Shown here in pieces: positions 21,007 through 32,643 of a DNA stretch of 64,000 bases. The DNA is taken from the NCBI GenBank assembly GCA_004802705.1, contig SGPL01000083.1, positions 1 to 64,000 on the forward strand, in the 5' to 3' direction. A program made the translations under genes and the position numbers. The notes under the pieces were generated by a model. The model had not been told where the DNA came from and did not search any database. It saw only the letters and a program-made list of their open reading frames with translations. How positions within the stretch are numbered: the stretch's first letter is position 1; each line of letters begins with the position of its first letter. The stretch comes from Bondarzewia mesenterica. Its lineage: Eukaryota; Basidiomycota; Agaricomycetes; Russulales; Bondarzewiaceae.

Positions 21007-23229
21007 ATGGCGAAGGAAGACAAACAGAGCACTACCGTCGACACTGAACCCGTTGTCAGCGGTCGAGAAGCTGGGGAGCTCGCCCAGCGGTATGCAGATG
21101 ATGAGCTGTTGGCCGACCTGGGCTACAAGAGTGAATTTAAGAGAGAGTTCTCGGTACGAGTCTCATCTATTTTTTCTCCTTGCAATTATGCTTGACGCAC
21201 CGCCAGCTCGTGGAAACTGTCGCATTTGCCTTTTCGATTATGGGTATCGTTGCATCAGTCTCTTCGACTTTGTCTTTCCCGCTCGTATCAGGTACGCAAA
21301 ACCCAAAAATATTGTCAGCTGATATACTTAAAAGAAGAATTAATCGTACAGGTGGTCATGTTGGGATGGTCTTTGGCTGGTTCGTGCCATGCTTTCCCGT
21401 CCTATGCATTGCTGCCAGCTTGGCCGAGATGACATCCGCAATGCCGTGAGCGGAACATTTTTCGAAAGAATCACTAGCGTTCCGCTCACATCCCAATTTA
21501 AGAACGAGTGCTGGCCTATACTACTTCAGCGCAAAACTTGCACCGCCCAGATTCGCCGCATTGGCCAGCTGGATCACTGGGTGGGCTAATATCACCGGCC
21601 AGATAGCGCTTGTTTGCTCCATTGACTTCACTTGGTGGGTAACGGTTGCCACATGCCCCTTGCGGTTCGCTAAGTGAGCTGGCCATGATGCTTATCCGAC
21701 GGCTGCGTCATCTACAGTGCTCAGATGATCACGACGGCAATCGCGGTTAGTACTGATGGGAGTGTAGTGCTTGGTTCGGGTGCGACATTCGGTATCCTTC
21801 TTGCCATCTTGTTCTCGCATGGAATTGTGTGTTCGGCTGCGACGAGCATTCTTGCAAGGCTCAATCTATTTTATGTCACAGTTAACGGTGAGTGTCGAGA
21901 GTACTCGGTTCCCTTCATGTTAGGTAATGACTAATTATGTATGTATGCAGTCGGTACGACTATCGCTGCAATCATATGCCTATTAGTGGGCTCTGGGGAC
22001 AAGGGAATCAGGGTCTCAACGAAGGACGCTTTCACTTTGTTTGAGAATAATACCGGCTGGGCAAACAGTAGGCCGCCAACATTTTACTACATTCATCCCG
22101 TTGCTAATTTTGGACAGATGGCTGGGCTTTCCTTCTCGCTTTCACGGCACCAATGTGGACTTTGACAGGGTGTAAGATTTCCAAGACTTCGGCACGACGC
22201 GCAAGGACTCATAACGCATGTGTCATGTAGATGACTCCGCTGCCCACATATCGGAAGAGGTCTCAGGCGCAGCACGAGCAGCACCCATTGCTATCATGGT
22301 CGGCGTGATTTCGACGCAGTCGCTTGGCTGGCTTCTTTTTATTGCGGCGTCGTTCGCAACACAGTCTGTATCGGAACTTTTGGCCACCGACCTTCCACTA
22401 CCCATGGGACAATTGTTTCTGAACACTTTGGGTAAGAGAGGAATGCTGGCAATATGGAGCTTTATCATCGTCGTCCAGGTGCGAGTTGTTTTTTGATTAA
22501 GTTGGTCCTGTTCGAGCTCAGAATTATGGTTCGCCTTTTTCGATATTACGAATAGTATGTCACTGGTGCAGCACAGGGTGTCGATGCTTCTCGTGTCGTT
22601 TTCGCCTTTGCCAGAGACAATGCGCTCCCCGGCTCACGCTGGTGGAAGCAGGTCAACCGTTATACACAAACGCCTGTCAACGCAGTCTGGCTTGTCATGG
22701 TCTTCTCTGGAATTTTGGGTGTCCTCGGATTCTCTGCGACTGCCCTTTCTTCTCTCGCAGGGTGAGTGTTCACGTCGTTTCAAAATGCGGACACTCGATA
22801 ACTGACTCTCATATTTTAGAGCATCTGTCATCGGTCTGTATACGTCTTACGCGACGCCCATATTCCTGCGGGTCACTTCTGGTCGCAACAGGCTCGTCCC
22901 TGGTCCTTTCAACCTCGGGAAATGGTACATGCCTTTGGGCATCATTTCCGTGGCGTGGGTTGCGTTTATCGTCGTTCTCTTGATGTTTCCTCCAGGCCAG
23001 ACCACAACAGCAGTTGATATGAGTGAGTTGTTATGTCTTTGCGAGCGCCAGACTTCACTCAATATCAATGTGTACGCCAGATTATGCCGTCGTCCTCATT
23101 ATGGCTGTGTTCTTCTTTGCTTCAGGGTCGTGGATCGTATCCGCACGCAAATGGTTCACGGGCCCCATCTCCAACATCACTGAGACGAATTCGTTCGATG
23201 AAAAGACGGCTCCCGCCAAATCTCAGTGA
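21007..23229 (+). CDS. Amino-acid/GABA-type permease (APC superfamily)
   Basis: About 530 residues and 12 predicted membrane helices, at least nine introns. The cytosolic head (SGREAGELAQRYADDELLADLGYKSEFKREFS) is typical of Uga4/choline-type permeases. Diagnostic stretches are AFAFSIMGIVASVSSTLSFP, MVFGWFVPCFPVLCIAASLAEM, SAGLYYFSAKLAPPRFAAL, WITGWANITGQIA, AAHISEEVSGAARAAPIAI (the SEE..A signature between helices) and RDNALPGSRWWKQVN. It probably moves GABA, another amino acid or choline across the plasma or vacuolar membrane; the substrate cannot be read from sequence. ATG 21007 (MAKEDKQ) is preferred over an in-frame ATG at 20995. Confidence 0.9.
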
Positions 23230-23411
23230 AGGCATATAATGACCACTGTGTTTGTTATGAGCCGTCACGTATCTTTTCAAATATATATTTACTATATGAA
23301 TGAATCAAAGTGCAGAGTGCTTCACCTCTTTGCATCCCCACTCGTGACTGAATCACAGACTGTTACTGGAGACTGTTCACACTCGTCCATACGGTACGTG
23401 ACATATAATAT

Positions 23412-25634
23412 TCACAAGTCCTCTTCTCCAGATAACACCTTCCGGATCTTAATGACCTCGTCCCATCGTGCATCTTCCATCCACTCGATCGTCGTATCTT
23501 CTCTCAACGTCAACACTTTCTTCACGCCCCGATTAGACCTGCCTTCCTTTTCCAGCTTCTGTACCTCGGCGGCTATCTCCGTTAACCACCTCCTCGCTAC
23601 CTCAACCTGTGAATATTGGAACACAGGCAGGCGGAACGCCCACAGCACCCTGTCAGTTGCATGCGTTACGTATCCTGCGTATGAGAATGTAAAGCGCAGG
23701 ATCAGCAAGCGTCCCACACATGATAAGCGTGCATGGAAATACGATCAATAGGAACACTGAAATACTCACCCTTCGGGCGGACCTGCTCAGGCGTCCACCT
23801 TATCTCGTACCTCAATACCGGATACCCTGCGTTCAGGAGATCTCGGTGCAAGAGTCGCAGAGGCAGATGCACCTGTCCATCGGCCAAAATAACTCCAAAT
23901 TGCCTCGTGAACGCCTCTGCACCCGCGTCTTCTGGCAAGTCTGCATAGAGCTTGGCCATCTTCTCAGTCAGATCATGTGGATAGTACCGGTCGAGGTTCG
24001 TGCTGATGTCGCTCTTCTGCTCGATGGGATGTGCGATTGAATAGAGGTACCACTCTTCGGAGAGGTCGCCAATGATGACGCTGCGCACGCCGTGTTCGAG
24101 GAGGCCACGAGCAAACCCTCCGGAGCGCTGCCAGGTCATCGGATTAGGGGAACTGGACATCCACTCGTCGTCCATACATCCGCGGAATGTCCCAAATAAT
24201 CCCAATTTTTCTGTTTCAATAATCTTGATGATAGTTTCGAAAGGAACTTGATCAGGGTCTTGGAGGACGGAAAGGACATCTGGTCCCTCGGGATCCAGAT
24301 CTAGAGCACGGCAAAGCACTTGGAACTGATGGCGCAGTTCTTGTGGCTTCTTGGGGTTTGAGCTACAAGATTCGCTTCACATAAGGAAATCATTTGGTTA
24401 TGGAGCTCGGTGACTCACACGATAGCATTAGATTGGAGGACTGCAGAATGAAACGGGGCTTGTTCACCGGCAGGAAGTCTGGAGGCATGGTGTAGTATCT
24501 GGTGAACGGAATGCGCCCCTAGTAGAATTTTTAACGGCGAAAACACACAGGAAATTAAAGTTTAAACCAAAGTACCTGCGGAAAGCCCTGTGATCTGTAT
24601 GTTGTTCGCATCACCTAAGAATCCATTTGATTTCATAAGATAATGCGCAGTGCGGAGAACGTATAGGTCTCCACCTCCGAAAGCGCTTATATTATTCTTC
24701 ACCCATTGCAGCGCCAGCCACTGATCCTTGAATCCAAAATTACCTTTTACCTTGGGCTTGTCACAAGCCAAAAATCCGAAAGCCGAAAGTCGGTAACCGA
24801 TGTTAACCCAAACTTCCGACCGCTCCTCTGCGATATACTGAGCCTGGGCTTTCAACCCGTGTGGGGAACCGAATTGGAGGAAACTGTAGAATAAGATAAA
24901 ACCCTTCTTGATTAATCGAATGGTATCCGGCGGCACCCTGAACGTACCCTCCGTGTATATAGATCCTGACGGGAAAGCCGGTCTTCGTCGGGAACGAAGG
25001 CGGAATGACTAGATTGACGAAGAGGCTATACGCGCCTTATGACCCCGTCCTGACATCAAGAGTATTTACAGATTCTTACGGGTTTTCAGTTGCCGCGCCT
25101 AGACCGACTTTGTCTTCAAACGGCGTGCCTGTTCAAAGCATAACTTAGTCGATTCCAGGGACCAGTACAGTCTCAAACGCACCCACAGCTTGCCCATCGT
25201 TGTTGGGCTGAGCACCATCTGCGGGTAGAAACAACTCTATTGGGAAGAGTGTCAGGTAAGCTTTCGATCTGACCTACATGCACTTTCATGTATATACTCC
25301 TTCTCTGCGTAACGGTAGCCGGGCGGAAGTGGCACAGGATCCTCAAATCTCTTGGGATGTAAGGCATATGGCAGTTCTAATATTGATTATGATTGTTAGC
25401 TGACCAAATCTCGTATCGAGGCGATAATCTCTCCGAAATCCTTATCCCTCTACAGAAAGCGGGCACTGGCGCAGGAAACATACCTAGAAATACAGCAGCA
25501 CCATTTGCGGCTCGACGACCGGTTACCAGTCCGTGCCGCGTGCTTACACTGACGGTTTCTGTCGATTTGGCCAATTCCTCGCTCAAATGAATGTTAGACA
25601 TGATAATGGGGCATCGTCGAGCTGAAGACGACAT
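23412..25634 (-). CDS. Type-B carboxylesterase/lipase family protein
   Basis: Alpha/beta hydrolase that cleaves carboxylic esters. N-terminal strand region TVSVSTRHGLVTGRR and AAVFLG(IPYA-like), then the oxyanion-hole motif YIHGGYVQG (near 24940). Next are VWVNIGYRLSAFGFLA and NFGFKDQWLALQWVKNNI, then the nucleophile elbow GLSAG, which is split by an intron (Ser near 24590). The catalytic acid is probably in GDLSEEWYLYS and the His in YVTHATDRVLWAFR. The usual elbow is GESAG; Leu replaces Glu here. No signal peptide, so an intracellular enzyme is likely. About eight introns. Start could be 25634 or the in-frame ATG at 25601. Substrate unknown. Confidence 0.85.
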
Positions 25635-25842
25635 CGCGTCTATATATATGTCAATGCGATAGTGAAGACCTAACCTGAAGGTAGGGTTTCTTGATACTCA
25701 AGGATGGCCGCGGCGAGCCGTGCGGAACGAACGTTTCCAGCATCGAACGAAAATGGAATTGAAAAGCTTCTCACATCCACAATACAAAAACTACACACTC
25801 ACTAGACTCTATGCAATCGTTTCGCTGAAGACTGAAAGCGTG

Positions 25843-27488
25843 TCAAACCGCAAATCCACGAGGCATCACTGCCCCTTCCGCGGGCATCACCCGTTTTCTG
25901 AATTCGTTCGCCATCTCGATCATAGGTACCCAAGAGACACCGTCATGCGTGTTGACCCAATCAATAAACCGCTCCTGGAGTGCTGTGAATAGATTGTAGA
26001 AAGTAAGACGTGAGAAGGAGACTTGCAAGCATGAGGATGACATGAGGACGTCTGATGTAAATAGGTTTAGCGTCGAGTTCGCTATGGCTCCGCACCCCGT
26101 ACTTACCCACTAACATCCGGATGTATTGTTATCGGAAAGACGAAACTTTCCTCCTCTCTGGATGTAATTCGTTGAATAAATAAATAACGGCAAACACGAA
26201 CAACGAGATGATGGAAACTTTACCTATAAAGATACTCGAACGTATCTTTCCAGAGCTGTTCGACGTCTCTTGTATCGACCTCGTGCCGCCTCAGACAATG
26301 GCAAATCGAAGAAAAGTCGACGCAACTCACCCAGCCATGCGAATTGGCGCTCGCTTTGATAAACCTTTCGGGGTGTCGGAAATATCCGGCGAATGATAAA
26401 TTTGAAGACTCACATCATCGGGGGCAAATCATCGAGATACCTTCATATTGAAAGCAGAATAGTCGTCCGTGAAAAATGGGGAGAGACGATAAAAGTACGT
26501 GATGATATACCAATTTGCTGGGATCTCAACCAATCCAGATTCCTTGCCTTTCTGGAGAGGTTTCATCCAAGTATGAGCTTTCGCAGCATAATCGATCTTC
26601 GTCCAAGTATCTTGGTCTCGAAGATAGTATGCCTGGGAACTGTTGCGAGCATCTGTCAGTACCAGATGTCTGTGAAAACTTTGGTTCACGCACTCATGTG
26701 CCATGTTTGAGTGGTCTGATAGGAATGTCAGAAGAAGATATCGGCGATCAAGATACCAAAACAATTGGAGGGGTTCACCATATTCAATACCCTTCTCTAA
26801 AAGTAGCTCTGTGCCCTCCTTACTCGTCTCCCACCATGGTGCGACGCTGCCTCTGGGAGGAACCCCGTTATTGAATTCAGTCAAAAGGTCATAGGTGTGA
26901 TCAAGAATGTCTTTCTGTTGTTCAAAAGTCATCGAGACGGGGTTCTGGACGACCAAGGTCAGACAATGTGACTGCAAATGCAACTGTTAGAAGCATTACC
27001 TCGTGCGAATACCCGTGAAGACCTCTTGGGACAATGAGCGTCGAAAGCGACAGTGCATTCTGTAGTATGCCCTACATTTCGTGCCCCGCATCCCTCACAG
27101 CCGCCATCTGTTCGGGGAAGGTCTCCAGGCTATGGCCTATCCGCGCCTCAGACATTCTCTAGCGTCTAACAACAATCTGGACAACGTACCAGGAATAAAC
27201 CATGTCGTCCTCATTTTATACTTATCAAAAAGCTTTAGCAGGCGTGGTACACCCACTTCACCCGCAAACATGCCCTGTATAGTGTCATGGGGTAATCGGG
27301 TATTGGAAAGTAGAAAGAACGCGAGCATACCCTAGAGATATCCAGAGGCGAATCTTCGCCTCCATAAGAACCTAACCTGTGTGTCAAGGTCAGAAATTGA
27401 ACAACCGACAAAAATGTGAGCAATGAATATACCATCCCGCGACAGCGTCGACGTCGACTCCAAATCCGATAAGAACTCTCGGAGGCAT
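25843..27488 (-). CDS. Polysaccharide deacetylase-like (NodB fold) enzyme
   Basis: Carbohydrate esterase-4 fold. ATG 27488 gives [19 protein letters not shown] with the catalytic/metal Asp in the GVDVD motif. Then [43 protein letters not shown] and METFP-like [11 protein letters not shown] tiny exon carries the His-x3-His metal motif HGYSHE (near 27010). Later exons hold [13 protein letters not shown], a helical [19 protein letters not shown] segment and a C-terminal [16 protein letters not shown]. No signal peptide is seen, so it resembles the cytosolic HP0310/PuuE-like branch, which acts on small amide or cyclic substrates, more than secreted chitin deacetylases. About eight introns. Confidence 0.85.
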
Positions 27489-28026
27489 GGTCTGAATAGA
27501 AGGCTTCTTTGTATTCACTAGCACGATGAGGTGAGTTGCTCCTGTGACGGGTGTAGCAAAAGGTGCGTGTACAATAGATATATCGCTGGGACTTTAAGGA
27601 ACGGCCGTTTCAGGCTGCTGCACGTTCGGAGGTGAACCCCGGCCCAACTGATAAGGATTAATGAACAGGCCTCATTCACATTGCTCATCCACTCCAGATC
27701 ACCAGACTGATCTCGTCACACGATCAGCAATACTCGGCATTGAAAATAAGAATGTGGTGGGAGCATGCTGGCCATGGCCAGTGTCGATGGGAAAACCTCG
27801 AGCTGGGAACGGAAAGCAGCTGCGCCGCCGGTCTTGTCCTTGTGGAGAAAGCCTTCCACCAATCCCGCCTCACTGTGCTTGTTCAGACCAGACCACAGGC
27901 ACACAGACATTTGAGAGCCGAGTGCATTCAGGTAGTAGCGGTCGGTGCGCCGGCCCAGAGGAGGCACGCTAAGATTATGTAACCTTCTGTCGCGTTCGCA
28001 AGACGCGTTTGTGGCTGGACAGGGCT
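27489..28026. other. Upstream region of the deacetylase gene with a coding-like fragment
   Basis: On the minus strand, 28026-27716 is open and reads like a protein piece (RRTDRYYLNALGSQMSV, then GLVEGFLHKDKTGG and FPSTLAMASMLPPHSYFQ). It has no start of its own before the inverted-repeat element that begins at about 28027. Its local G+C is higher than the surroundings. I do not recognise the family. It may be the relic of a gene cut by the element. Confidence 0.3.
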
Positions 28027-28210
28027 GGCTTAGGGCTCTGCGTGAAAGTGTTCTGTTTGAAAGAGGTGTTTCAAACACCGTGTTTAAAACGTGTTTTTAA
28101 CAGGCTAGTGCTCGAGGCCGATATTTTCCGAGTAAAAAACTTCGATTATGTAATACAGACCAATCCACCATTTGATTCTGGGCGCTGAGTAGTTTTACTC
28201 TTGAGAGAAT

Positions 28211-28250
28211 TCATGGCCGGTTTGAGCAATTCATGGCCGGTTTGAGCAAT
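28211..28250. repeat. Two perfect tandem copies of a 20-bp unit
   Basis: TCATGGCCGGTTTGAGCAAT occurs twice in a row. The pair is flanked by GAATTCAT on the left and ATGAATTC on the right, which form a small palindrome. It lies inside the inverted-repeat element. Confidence 0.9.
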
Positions 28251-28430
28251 GAATTCCGTGAGAAGCTCTCGTTCCTCACCCACTTGCTTTCTAACTTGCC
28301 GCATTCGATACCCAAACAATCCCAAGCTTAAGCTTAAACACCAGCGTAAACCAGTCGTTGTCAAGTTTCGCGATTTGGCTGAATTCACGCAACCACCAGC
28401 AAAGACCGAGGCCAACAGCACGCAGCAGCG

Positions 28431-28844
28431 TTGCCATCGACAGCGACTGAGCTGAATTTGGACACAGCGCAGCATGCTACAACTAATTCTGACACTAATC
28501 CTGCCTCGGACTCAGAACTGGATTCAGACTGGGAGGAAGAGTCGGATGAAGGAGGCGATGAGCCATTGAGACCTATGTGGGATGAGCTCGACTCTCACGA
28601 TGATGTTTTGGCTCAAAATGATGCTCCTTTTGTCGAGTCAGAGCACTTTGATGTCGAGAACATGTGTGCCGGGGATTCAGTTGTTGAAGGGGACGGCGTT
28701 GATCTCACACAACCGGCGCTCCTTGATATACTGAGTGATTCTCCGGTCACATTGGATTCCTGTGGTATCACTTCTCAAGAGAAGGTTACGAAAAGTACCA
28801 AAGGGAAGGGCTTCGACCTTACGAACATCAGCTTTACCATGTAG
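28431..28844 (+). CDS. Acidic ORF inside the inverted-repeat element
   Basis: 137 codons in one exon, very acidic near the start (SELDSDWEEESDEGGDE), then WDELDSHDDVLAQNDAPF and a basic patch KSTKGKG before the stop. No zinc finger, DDE motif or HTH is visible. It may be the leftover N- or C-terminal region of a transposase, or a captured host fragment. Expression is not shown. It is listed because it fills much of the element and has no stop in this frame. Confidence 0.4.
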   Translation: MPSTATELNLDTAQHATTNSDTNPASDSELDSDWEEESDEGGDEPLRPMWDELDSHDDVLAQNDAPFVESEHFDVENMCAGDSVVEGDGVDLTQPALLDILSDSPVTLDSCGITSQEKVTKSTKGKGFDLTNISFTM

Positions 28845-29203
28845 ATTGACGAACATACCAATCTATGCAAAGGAGAATTATTCGTGTTTTTAACTATGTT
28901 TTAAACAGGGTGTTTAAAACATCCGGAGTTTGAAACGTGTGTCAAACTCTCTGGGAGTTTCACGCAGAGCCCTAAGCCATATGTACCCTCTTTCACGGCC
29001 GCATGCAGAAAGCTTAAAGTACGATTGATTGAACACACACCGCGAACGCATTCATGTAAGTCTGCGCATTTACTATCTGCAGCTTGTCACAGGCGCGCCG
29101 ATGTTCCGAAACCATGCCGCACGGTGATTCACTGGCGCAACTGCCCAATGGTGGCAGATGCGATACCATCGAGGAAGGTGACCTGCGCAGACCGGGTATA
29201 TAT

Positions 29204-30126
29204 CTATACTTCTGAATTCTTCAAAGCCTGTGTGCGCACGTTCTTCTTAGTTAATAGCCAGTTGAGCAGTATTGAATTCATGAGAACGAACCTCGCTCTA
29301 ACAGACGTCTCCATATTCTCCACTTGTTCCCACTCTTCAAATTTCCCCATGAGCCGACTCCATCGTCCTCCATGCCAACCCTCAATGTCAACCCACTCCT
29401 TCGAATTCTTACCGTAGATACTTTTTACCCACATCAACCATCCCGCCAGCGTCACGTCCGCATATGTCACCTCATCACCCATCCAGAATAAACACTCTCC
29501 ATTCGCATTCATATATCCATCAATGACCCCAAGACCTGCTCGCACCTTGTCCCACATCTCACCCTGCTTCTCAAGAGGTGCAATGTCTTCTAACTTTGAC
29601 CTGAATCTTGGCTCCCGTGTGCGTCGGAAATACTCCGCGCTGCGGTCACTCAATTGGGCGTGCACGCGCGCCAGCATAACCGGCACGAGATGTCGAACGA
29701 CCTTGTCCCCGAACACATCATCAAACATCTTCATCGTTGCGATCGATCCGGTAGGGAACAAGGGACGCGTGTTTGGATACGCATGCTCGAGATGCAGGGC
29801 GATATTGAACGAGTCCGTGATGTAGGAGTCCGTCGATGGGTTGTAGAGGACCGGTAAAGTATAGTTCGGGGTTCCTTTGTGAATTGTGGTTGGGGGCACG
29901 CGCAGACGTTTACAGAAGTCGGCGATGTCAGGAAACTCGATCCATTCGGTCTCATAGGGTAATCCCTTATAGTTCAGGATGTATCTGTCCAGGGTCAGGA
30001 AGATACACCGACAATTACTAAGTACATAGTAATCACTTACCTCGATTTCCATACATTTGGTGACCAAGCTTTCATGGCAGTGTTTCCTTGAAGATCGTAA
30101 AGAATGATAGTGGACTTGCCGGACAT
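29204..30126 (-). CDS. Etherase-type glutathione S-transferase (copy 1)
   Basis: Conjugates glutathione to electrophiles; fungal etherase-related GSTs are associated with handling wood-derived and phenolic compounds. Exons: MSGKSTIILYDLQG, then NTAMKAWSPNVWKSR, then after a 53-60 nt intron YILNYKGLPYETEWIEFPDIA. The thioredoxin-fold N-domain is followed by TPNYTLPVLYNPSTDSYITD (cis-Pro and glutathione gamma-Glu site S/D region). The helical C-domain contains MGDEVTYADVTLAGWLMWV. The AWSPN motif with KGLPY is typical of the GTE class. The C-terminus (LLNWLLTKKNVRTQALKNSEV) is unlike the other two copies, so the last exon may be mis-read. First of three paralogues in the window. Confidence 0.88.
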
Positions 30127-31017
30127 GATACTAGTAAAAGATCTGCGCAACGAACAGAAATCTGGTGTACGCAATGGTACACAGGTGAATGTGGGGAAAT
30201 GTCGGCTCCGCGGTTACGCAGTAGATAAGCAATAGACTTAGATTGAACCCTATTGAACCCCACGCTCAGCCGGTCAAGGTCTGTGAGATGAAAATGATCG
30301 AGGAAAATTCTGTCCATAACACTCTGCTTTGCAGACTGCAGTATGATAGGGGAATTCGTAATTTACTTGTAGTGGATGTCCGCAGACCCGCGCGCAGCAA
30401 AGGGCAGGGGCCGGGCTGTCTCCGTCGCCAGAGTGATCCACATGCATGCTCGACCATGAGTACATATGCTAGCAGATGCCGAGCTTTTTTTTTTTGTTAG
30501 TTAGTGGTACTCATGGGAGGAGCCGCAGTCATACTTGAACGGTACAGTACTTGACTTGTCTGTTACTGCGCTTACCATTAGAGACTGGGCCACTAGTCTA
30601 CTTGAACGGGCCATTCCGTTATATCCAAAGTCGGTACTCACCAGTCGTCCGTATGCACGCAGTACTTGCGAGGGAGACAACGTTCACAGAAATATTACTT
30701 CACCATGAGATGTAAAAATATATGAGATACTCCCAGAGAATTTGACCCGGTGAAGATGATCTACCACACCTAGCTAGTCCTCTATAAACATACCCCCTAC
30801 TGTTCCATCACTGCCCAGTCAGATCGGCGCCATATAAACACAAGCTCGGGGAAGAACTCTGCTGGAGGGGAAGAGGGGCATAGCCCTTCTGACGTGTGGA
30901 GAACAACAGGAGATGTACATAATCTGAAAGATATATATTAATGATGACCGACAACGATATGAAAGAGACAGAAAAATGTGGGTATGACCTGCAATGATTT
31001 AGGGTACAGTAAAATTG
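30127..31017. other. Intergenic region
   Basis: 891 bp between GST copy 1 (its promoter side) and the 3' end of the seven-helix protein gene. It has a T run at about 30486-30496. No gene, RNA or repeat is supported. Confidence 0.45.
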
Positions 31018-32643
31018 TCATGGCAGCGCCGCTTCAACAGGTGACGCGGGGAATGTTGCTCGAGTAGAAGGATCCGTCTGACTTCGTCCCGCGGTGTCAG
31101 CCTGGAGTGATGGGAGTTTCACGAGAGCGAAGGACTCATCGCCATCCGCGTGATGACTACCCTTTCCAAAATCTGTCGATTCCTTATGTGTGTTCGTCTG
31201 CATTGATTGAATAGCCAAAGCATCCTCGTCAGCCGCTCCCTCAGAACTCCAGAAACGCAGAGTCGAGACGCGGCCTTCATCGCGGACAGCAGTGAATCGT
31301 ATCCGTGGGGTCCTGTAGTTGCCGCCGCCTGATCCGGCACTAGTGCCCGGCATCGTATCTGACATGACGAAAACAGGAGCGTCATCGGCTGAATCGTAGC
31401 CGAACAGGCGGCACAAAATGCGGACAATGACCGTGAGGTTGCATACAATGAGCGATACCGCAATCTATATATACGTACACATCAGGGAAGCGAGAGACAA
31501 CGGGGCATACTAGAGAACGCACCTGGACATTTGCTGTGATGGCTTCCAAGAAACCAGCGGGTCCAATGACAAAAACCGCATGCACAACACTGACGAGTGT
31601 TATAACCATACTTGCCGAAAAGAGGGTAAATAACAGGCGGCGCTGTCGTGTAGGTAGGCTCAGATTCCACAGGAGTCGCAGAGGAAGGGCAACGAGTATC
31701 ACGTCGGACACAAAGTCAGCTATGGGGCGTCAATACAAATGTCCTCGGGCATGTAAAAACAACTACTCACCAGTCAACTCTGTAATGCCAATGGCGTGTC
31801 CAAGATGACACTGAGGCTCCTCTTTCTGCTCCCAAGATAGATCTGAAGTACAATGGACAACTTTCTGGATGATCAAGGCCGCCCATAGCAAGACAAAAAA
31901 GAAGGTAAACCACCGGGCGACCCTATGAATCAACACCATGGGCGGCATAACGCGAATGATGGAGAGAATGATACTCAGACGGGCCGCCCTGTGTATTTCG
32001 CGTCTGTAAAATATTGCAGGAATACGAGTAATAAATATATGTACCAGAGACTGCATGTAAAGTCGATTGTGAGTAGCCAGTACGCAACAAGTCGCGCATG
32101 GTGAGACTGGTATAGAGGTCCGACACCTTCATCAAGAGAAAGAAAACACATGAATTACAGATCAGACTATTCTTGAAGGTTATACATACCTTGTACATCT
32201 GTCCGGACCCATATAGCCACTAGACAGATAAAAAGGAAACACAGAGCAAGCCCCGCAAAAAAGTCATCCCATCCCAAACGGCGGGTACGCGTCCGATGTG
32301 CCAATCGGAATACGGTGGAGAAGATAGCCAGGGTATGAATTGTCGTGACCACACCTGTAAGATCGCCCAATTTGACGGAGGGGTGATAAAACACGTTTCT
32401 CTGAGAGGGAAAAGAAAGGGGGGGGATGATGGATGAGTCTGATAGTTACTCACCTCGCAGAACCGCCGGCGTCGGCGATGAGACCATCCAATGCAGTACA
32501 GTTATGTACAACAGCGGAAGGGGAGGGGGAGAAAGTAAGCCAGACTGGAAGATTGGTGTGGTCGAAGGAAAGACGCAAACGTGGGTGTGCTCACGCAGCA
32601 TCCAAGCTTTAAACAACTTCCTCTGAGAAGTCCCGTACGCCAT
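31018..32643 (-). CDS. Seven-helix membrane protein (fungal rhodopsin-like/PTH11-like integral membrane family)
   Basis: ATG 32643 gives MAYGTSQRKLFKAWMLREH and a short first exon. Subsequent exons encode membrane helices: VVTTIHTLAIFSTVFRLAHR, DDFFAGLALCFLFICLVAIW, a segment after LTMRDLLRTGYWLLT, WFTFFFVLLWAALIIQKVV, DFVSDVILVALPLRLLWNL, LLFTLFSASMVITLVSVVHA and a last helix near VSLIVCNLTVIVRI. The loop RRLGWDDFF and the S-x-R-x-S helix opening (RLSIILSIIRV) match the fungal integral membrane family related to PTH11. A long hydrophilic tail of about 120 residues ends at 31018. Such proteins are candidate receptors, but ligand and signalling partner are unknown. About six introns. Confidence 0.7.

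Larger units (their letters stand above)
28027..28978. mobile_element. Terminal-inverted-repeat DNA element, non-autonomous, about 0.95 kb
   Basis: The left end GGCTTAGGGCTCTGCGTGAA (from 28027) is matched in inverse orientation by the right end (to 28978). Beyond these 20 identical bases both ends continue with related subterminal motifs (TTTGAAA, TTTCAAAC, GTGTTTAAAAC, GTTTTTAAC) for about 75-90 bp, so the inverted repeat is long and imperfect. If the repeat proper starts at GGGCTCTGCG, both sides are flanked by TA, the target duplication of Tc1/mariner-type elements. The extra GGCT/AGCC then belongs to a palindromic target or to the repeat. No transposase domain is recognisable inside; one acidic ORF and a tandem repeat are present. 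Confidence 0.7.
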
